Shown here: one piece after another, positions 58,755 to 64,000 of the stretch
Layout: each line of letters begins with the position of its first letter
Numbering within the stretch: position 1 is the first letter of the stretch
Assembly (NCBI GenBank): GCA_037043455.1
Contig: JAWPHD010004493.1
Span: 122,460 to 186,459 of the forward strand
DNA from: Cyrtodaria siliqua
Lineage: Eukaryota > Mollusca > Bivalvia > Adapedonta > Hiatellidae
Direction: 5' to 3'
DNA length: 64,000 nucleotides
Translations under genes and position numbers: made by a program
The notes under the pieces: model-generated
Told to the model about the DNA's origin: nothing
The model's input: the letters and a program-made list of their open reading frames with translations, nothing else
Databases searched by the model: none

Positions 58755-59215
58755 TTAATGATCCCAATTTCGCTTTTGGATGAAATCATAAGCGGTTGTT
58801 TGAGCTCGGTGTATAATTTCAACAATTTTTGCAGGGTCCTGAGAGAGAAGGAGACGATTTTGACATTCTAAACAACTGTTCCGACTTGTAAGTGTTGTGC
58901 ACCAGACCCATATCAGACGCGTTCTCTTCTCCCAAACATAAACTTTTCGGCGTAAATGTCGGGTGAGTGCTGCAAGCAAACTTGACAATTCCCTTTTCCC
59001 TGAGTGACTGTAAAAGTCGGGAATATACTTGATGAGTTTGCACATGTCGCTAAATCTGGACGAAGGGAATGGGGGTCATAGACTTTTCAGAGTACACGTG
59101 TAAAGGAACCATAGACACGTTTTGTACACTTTCCGGTAACAACTTCGAGGCTGTATGAAAATTTATCCTTTCCGGAGGACGTGACGTCTATAACAATGAA
59201 CACCCGGGTTAATGA
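58755..59215 (-). pseudogene. Gene fragment of the virus-like element, unrecognised
   Basis: Coding-like minus-strand pieces in successive frames: VFIVIDVTSSGKDKFSYSL near 59150-59200, then 58819-59043 and 58755-59045 (LECQNRLLLSQDPAKIVEII, ending YDFIQKRNWDH-stop). At least three frame breaks. A CLEC pair may be half of a zinc site. I do not recognise the family. Confidence 0.35.
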
Positions 59216-59227
59216 TGGACAGGGACA

Positions 59228-59490
59228 CTAGGTTTTTATTTCTTGATCGTCTTGAAACGACTTGCTAATGTAACGTTCAATCCCAATGTGCAAGGGTTTG
59301 TCAAAATCAAATATATATTCGTCAAATTGGCTAGCGTGCAAATCAACTTCGATCATCAGGTCCATCGTGGTTGCGGATTTGAGATGAAAGCCCTTTTTTT
59401 GTCTCGATGGTAAAACACACCGGTTTTGAGGTTATTAAACAGCAAATCGAACAACGCTTTAAGCCTGTTGGGCGTACTTGGTTTTTGCGT
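59228..59490 (-). pseudogene. Gene fragment of the virus-like element, unrecognised
   Basis: The minus strand reads RLKALFDLLFNNLKTGVFYH, then after a shift in an A/T run at 59394 the frame ends SFQDDQEIKT-stop at 59228. The plus strand is also open over part of it (HTGFEVIKQQIEQRFKPVGR), so the strand is uncertain. Confidence 0.3.
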
Positions 59491-59544
59491 AAAACATGTG
59501 TTTTTTTTTTTTGCACATGTGAGCTTTAAATCATTACATTTTGG

Positions 59545-59996
59545 AAATTACTTCCCTCGGGAACTGGAAAAACCACCCTCTTTATGGGGATTATGTTCTG
59601 CCATGAATTGGACATGGCAAGGGGCTGGTAAAGCACGGAAAGAAAAAGTGTAAAGGTCGTGCTTACCCACAACGGCATCAAGATTACACGAAGCAAAGGT
59701 CCTGAAAGGTTGCCTTGTTGAAAAAGACGGGGTCACCTACGGAAAAGGACAATGCTCAGGCGGTTATCAACCGAGATGTTTCCCAACATAGACCCTCGGG
59801 TATGTCTCACAAATGTTAAACAAATCTTTTCTGGGTCTTACCCCGATGGAAAAGTTAAAGTACATTGAAACCATGGGCGTTTGAACCAAGCCTTTGTCGA
59901 CAAAATCAACAAAACTGTAAAAGTCTAATTTTAAAGCGTAAAACCGGAACTTGACCTAACGGCTAAAGAACGCCAAACGATGGAAAAAATGCTCGA
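59545..59996 (+). pseudogene. Decayed ORF with a P-loop-like motif
   Basis: Near 59551-59600 the plus strand reads LPSGTGKTTLFMGIMF, resembling a Walker A motif (G-T-G-K-T-T), but the usual Gly/Ala at the first position is Leu. Stops and shifts follow. The end reads ELDLTAKERQTMEKMLESLD before the tandem repeat at 60005. It could be a packaging ATPase or helicase remnant; I cannot decide. Confidence 0.3.
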
Positions 59997-60004
59997 GTCG
60001 CTCG

Positions 60005-60345
60005 ATATTTTATTTGGAATCTTCTGTGTGTAGTTGAAGATTGTTTTAGCATCGTCTGTATGCAGTTAAAGACTGTTTGAAATCTTTTGTATGCAGCTGA
60101 TGACTGTTTGGAATCTTCTGTGTGTAGTTGAAGATTGTTTAGCATCCGTCTGCATGCAGTTAAAGACTGTTTGAAATCTGTTGTATGCAGTTGATGACCT
60201 GTTTTGGAATCTTCTGTGTGTAGTTGAGATTAGATTGTTTAGCATCGTCTGTATATATTTTGACAATCGTCTGGGTATGCGTTTGAGTATAGTCTGTATA
60301 TATTTTGACATGTTCTGTAATTGTTTAACATCGTCTGTGTGTATT
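60005..60345 (+). repeat. ~95-bp tandem repeat, ~3.5 units
   Basis: GGAATCTTCTGTGTGTAGTT recurs at about 60016, 60110 and 60207. Each unit also has TAGCATCGTCTGTATGCAGT and TTTTGTATGCAGTTGATGAC. A solitary unit lies at 58515. Confidence 0.75.
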
Positions 60346-60369
60346 TTGGGGCTATATGGGACTTTATTT

Positions 60370-60515
60370 TGCTGTTAGCATTGCTATTAGCATTACTCAT
60401 TTGCTGTTAGCATTGCTATTAGCATTACTCATTTGCTGTTAGCATTGCTATTAGCATTACTCATTTGCTGTTAGCATTGCTATTAGCATTGCTATTAGCA
60501 TTACTCAATTTTGAA
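60370..60515 (+). repeat. 32-bp tandem repeat, four units
   Basis: Unit GCTGTTAGCATTGCTATTAG + CATTACTCATTT. Confidence 0.9.
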
Positions 60516-60622
60516 AAATATTTCCCCATCGAATGTGTTTAAAAGCTATCGCTCTCCCCGGTACCTACATTTATTATTGACACAAAAAAAAAAGTTTAAC
60601 CTGCTTTTATGGTGGCACGCAA

Positions 60623-61860
60623 TCATGTAAAATTACAATCTGCGCGGTTGTTACCCCTCAAAAAAAAAAAAAGCACGCGGCACGGCACGTCCCCGCCCGC
60701 CCCGGGATTAAAACGTCGGCGTAAAGTTCCATCCAAAATATCAAACAAATAGGAACAAATTTCGTCGTGAAACTTTTTTTTCTCGATCGTCTTAACATCG
60801 CAAAATTTTCCAAACGGCAATCGTGGTTTCGGTTGCGCAACAATTGAAAAAGAATGTACTGCCACGTTCATAAAATGTTTGCGTTTTAACTCTCTGGGGT
60901 TTATCCTTTCCGTAAACGGCGTCGTACAAGGTGGACAACTCTTTAAAATCCTCTAAAACAAATTCCTCCAGATAGTCGATATCGTCCAACCGCTTGCCCA
61001 ACAAAATATAATAAATGTAGTTGGCATTTTCGTAATGGTTGGAGTAATTGGAGCTGCTTTAAAAACATGAGAATATTATCCTTGGTAATTCTAGAGTATT
61101 TTATGTGAACGTTTTCCGAGTCGTTGAGCAACCGAAAACGCTTTAAATTTTTGCTCCAACTTGAAAAACACGTCCTCGTGTATTTTGCAGTTTTGCTTTC
61201 CTGGTATTGCTTGATGCACTCTTGAAAGTGGATAATTCGAGAGTAGGCAAACTTGGTGACCATGTTTACCCTGTCGTAGTCCTTGTGGGTGGTTATGCCC
61301 GTCTCGCAAGGTGTTTTGTTGAGTGGAGCACTCCAAGCAAATCTTTTTATTGCTGTCGTCCACCTCAAATTTTGCATGAGGATCGTCGTTTTGGCACACG
61401 TCGCACTCGGTTATTTTTTGTTTGGTCGGGCGGATGATGGTTATTCCGGTCCATTTTTTTAAATACACCAGCTCGTCCGCGATCTGAATGTATTTATTGC
61501 CGCAAATCCAGCTTGCGCTTGTCCAACTTTTTCGGTATCGTTTAACGACCACCTGCGTTTGAAGCATGCGCTTATACTCTTGAATAATTTCGTTGGTTTT
61601 CGCGATAAATTTATTTTTTTCACACTTGCCGACGTACCTCCAAACTATTTTTTTTGTCAATCAGTCTGGACAATCCCTCGTCGGAAAACGCCCTTTTTAT
61701 CCTCCAAAATGTCCTCAACGGCCGCCAATTTCTTTAAAAATTATTTTCAATTCCTTGTCGAACGAGTCAAAATTTTCACGTATTAGCCACACGATAATCA
61801 TTTGTTTGTAGGTACGCGCTATCGCTTAATTAAAATTTGCTCGAGAATGGGTTTAATCGT
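60623..61860 (-). pseudogene. VLTF3-like (viral late transcription factor 3) gene, frameshifted
   Basis: Minus strand, from the right-arm edge to about 60623, readable only by changing frame several times. The frame 61091-61660 has a zinc-ribbon-like pair of CxxC motifs (ECDVC and CLEC, residues 86/89 and 108/111). The frame 60943-61377 carries YSRIIHFQECIKQYQESK, which fits the Y-x-R-x-x-HF-x-E-x-x-x-Q-x-Q signature of VLTF3-like proteins of large nucleocytoplasmic DNA viruses. Further downstream come a LGKRLDDIDYLEE-type segment (60792-61004) and a basic/hydrophobic end (60623-60871). In viruses this protein drives late-gene transcription. Breaks near 61640-61700, 61330, 61050-61100, 60870 and 60670, several in homopolymers. 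No start codon can be fixed. Family by pattern; not checked by search. Confidence 0.6.
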
Positions 61861-61865
61861 GGTGC

Positions 61866-64000
61866 AACAGATTTTTTGACGGGGAAATAAGCTATTATAA
61901 ACTTGAACTGCAGAAGGAGCATCATGCAGACGTTTGATGATGTTGGCTATGAAACAGTATTATTACATCACTGGCAAACATTTGCTTTTGGAACCGGAGC
62001 CCCAAGTTGAGTGATTTTTATACGCCATCTCCGGATCAACAGAATAGAGAAAATGACGTTTATTGTGGTGGGCATGGCTGCAACTGGATTTGTAGCGTAC
62101 ACATTGAGTTCATAGTTTAAAAAACTATATAAAAATAGTTTTAAAACTCTAAGTATGTTTACTTTGCCAGGTCTCATCTTCGTTATTTCACTTTCTTCGT
62201 TTAACCACGACCGTCTCCTTTTTCGGTTCTTCATCATCTTCACTTCCAGGTCTAGGCCGTCCAAAAACGCATTTCCTCTGACTCGCTCTCAGACTCGGAT
62301 ACTATCTTGTGTGACGCTTTTTTGCTCTGTCTTGCGTGACGCTTTTTCTTTTTTCGGTTCTCCACTTTTCGGAATGATAAAGTCATATGCATGATAGCTA
62401 TGTTTGTTGTTTTTTACATGGTTTCAATCCAAGTGGTCGCACATAATATGGTGGTTCTACACTTACCTCCTCTCTATTCTATCTTTGAGATGACCAGGCG
62501 CCCATACCTCACTGTCGTCTGATAATGTTAATATCATGGATGGACCACATATCGAGTTTTCACTATGTGTGTATCCGTAATAGCGTATAATTTTATTCAA
62601 TTCCAAGTCGGCCCCATTCTTTGTGTGCTATTTTCTGATTCTTGCGCTTGAAGCAATTCATATCAAATCGTGCAGTGTCCATTAATTTTATATAGTATAT
62701 TATTTTTTCTTAACCCATTTTAATGGACAAAACAATCTCGGAGCCGTTGTGGCGTTATTCGGGGTAACAAGGTGTACCGTGCACCAACTGTACCGCGCCG
62801 GTTACACGACCCCTTTTAAAAATCATCAAGGCGGGTGACCCTTCACATCCTGTGGCTCCAATGGGCTAGAAACCTCGCTGCATTGTTGAGCATTCGTTCG
62901 TCTGTGTGTGGGGGATCATGGTAGTGCGACCATGTTATGGGTTTTTGGGTCGAGAATCCCCGGCTATGTATTTTAGTCCATGGCGAAACCACCGGACATG
63001 CTTGGTAAGACGATACGTTGAGCATCGTTCGTCTGGTAGGCTGATCATAGCGAAGCCTTGGTGGGCGAAGTCATATATAGTATTTTGATCTAGAAATATA
63101 TATGTCATGGACCAGGTAGGGTTATGTATTTTGTCAACCTGGCGGGCGACCTAGTGGATAGGTAGGTTATGGTGTTTTTGACAGATAATTGACCAATGTT
63201 ATGGGGTTTGGTTCAGAACCCCGGCTATGTATTTGTCAACCTGGCGGGTTCAAGCCATGTCATAATATATATTTTGGTCTAGAAAATATTATTTTTGAGT
63301 CAGGCGGGGCTATGTATTTTTTTAGTCTAATGGACAGGTTGGTTATGGTGTTTTTTGGCAGATATTGACCATGTTATGGGGTTTTGGTTCTGACCCCGGC
63401 TATTATTTTTACTATGCATAAGCCATGGCGGGCGTCCATGGACAGGTAGGTATAGGGTTTTTTGGACTGATATTGACACATCATCATGGGCTGCTTTAAG
63501 CTCCTCTATATATGTTGTTTGCATCTGGATGAGTTCAGAGCAGCTTGTGTTTAGGTTGTTTGGGTCCAGAACCCACGAATATCTATTTTAGTCCATGGGC
63601 GAAACCTACCTGGCACATACGTTGAGCGGATCGTTCGTCTGGTAGGGGTCAGAACCCACTCCGGCATGCTGTAAGACGATACGTTGAGCATCGTTCTTCT
63701 GGTAGGGCGATCAGAGCGTATAGCCTTGGTAGCGGAAAGCATATTATATTTTTTGTCACCTGGCGGTAGGTTACGGTTGACCATGTTATGGGGTTTGGTT
63801 CAAGAACACCGGCTATGTATTTGCTACTGGGCGACAAACGCGATTTGGTCCTGGCGGAGTGATTGGGCGGCAACGCGATTTGGTCGGCAAACGCGATGAT
63901 TTTTTGATTTTTTTTTTTGTTGACTAAATAATTGACCATGTATGGTCAATTCTACATATTTTGATGATTTATAGGGGGTTTTTTTGTTGAATTTTTTTGA
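61866..64000 (-). repeat. Right long terminal inverted repeat, running off the window
   Basis: Inverted copy of 55650-57861, with many one-base indels relative to it. At 64000 it corresponds to about 55780 on the left, so roughly 100 bases or more of the arm lie outside the window. Confidence 0.85.
62188..62682 (-). pseudogene. Broken second copy of the 161-residue gene
   Basis: Inverted copy of 57054-57539 with ATG at 62682 and TGA at 62188, preceded by the same TATATAAAAT. It is 9 bases longer overall, with several uncompensated indels (for example two extra bases after the fifth codon region near 62663 and changes near 62470 and 62330), so it has no long open frame. Confidence 0.7.

Overview
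The window is eukaryotic and most likely from a bivalve mollusc. It has no operons or ribosome-binding sites. One gene has phase-matched, canonical introns and a molluscan-style chitin-binding exon. It also carries tandem-repeat and LINE-tail families that I associate with bivalve genomes, such as tails ending in 'GTTTTACGGCACGTCGACAC' plus (ATTC)n. Almost all of the rest is transposon debris and minisatellite. The species cannot be named from this sequence. Layout: 1-1280 has no gene. 1286-3537 is flanked by roughly 60-bp inverted repeats and holds a small hairpin element. 3593-11235 is a cluster of reverse-transcriptase retroelements of a Penelope-like type, in two subfamilies called PLE-A and PLE-B here, plus LINE 3' ends; several PLE-A copies lie head to tail on the minus strand. 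12181-13007 is an hAT-like non-autonomous transposon with a 7-bp target duplication. 13322-20945 is a 3,812-bp tandem duplication that carries the first exon of a secreted chitin-binding protein gene (exons 15301-15442, 24967-25128 and 32938-33143). Its introns hold a 21-bp minisatellite (about 3 kb) and a 47-bp minisatellite (about 5.5 kb), each split by a LINE insertion with a visible target duplication. 33480-35560 holds two further tandem arrays. 35640-55632 is a graveyard of an I-type LINE (endonuclease, reverse transcriptase, RNase H), a CR1-like LINE nested in it, PLE-A and PLE-B copies, and a 31-bp minisatellite that grew out of a PLE-B tail. The most unusual region is 55650-64000: an element with long terminal inverted repeats (about 2.2 kb on the left; the right arm runs off the window). 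Each arm contains the same small gene, intact at 57054-57539 and broken at 62188-62682. Between the arms are virus-like genes: a helix-turn-helix/membrane protein, unrecognised reading-frame fragments, and a minus-strand gene that looks like the late transcription factor VLTF3 of large nucleocytoplasmic DNA viruses. Almost every internal gene is broken by single-base indels, many in homopolymers, so this is either a decaying endogenous dsDNA virus/Polinton-like element or an unpolished long-read consensus across an inverted repeat. Only the chitin-binding gene looks like an ordinary host gene. The retroelements are dead or truncated copies. The terminal element is the best candidate for an undescribed system.
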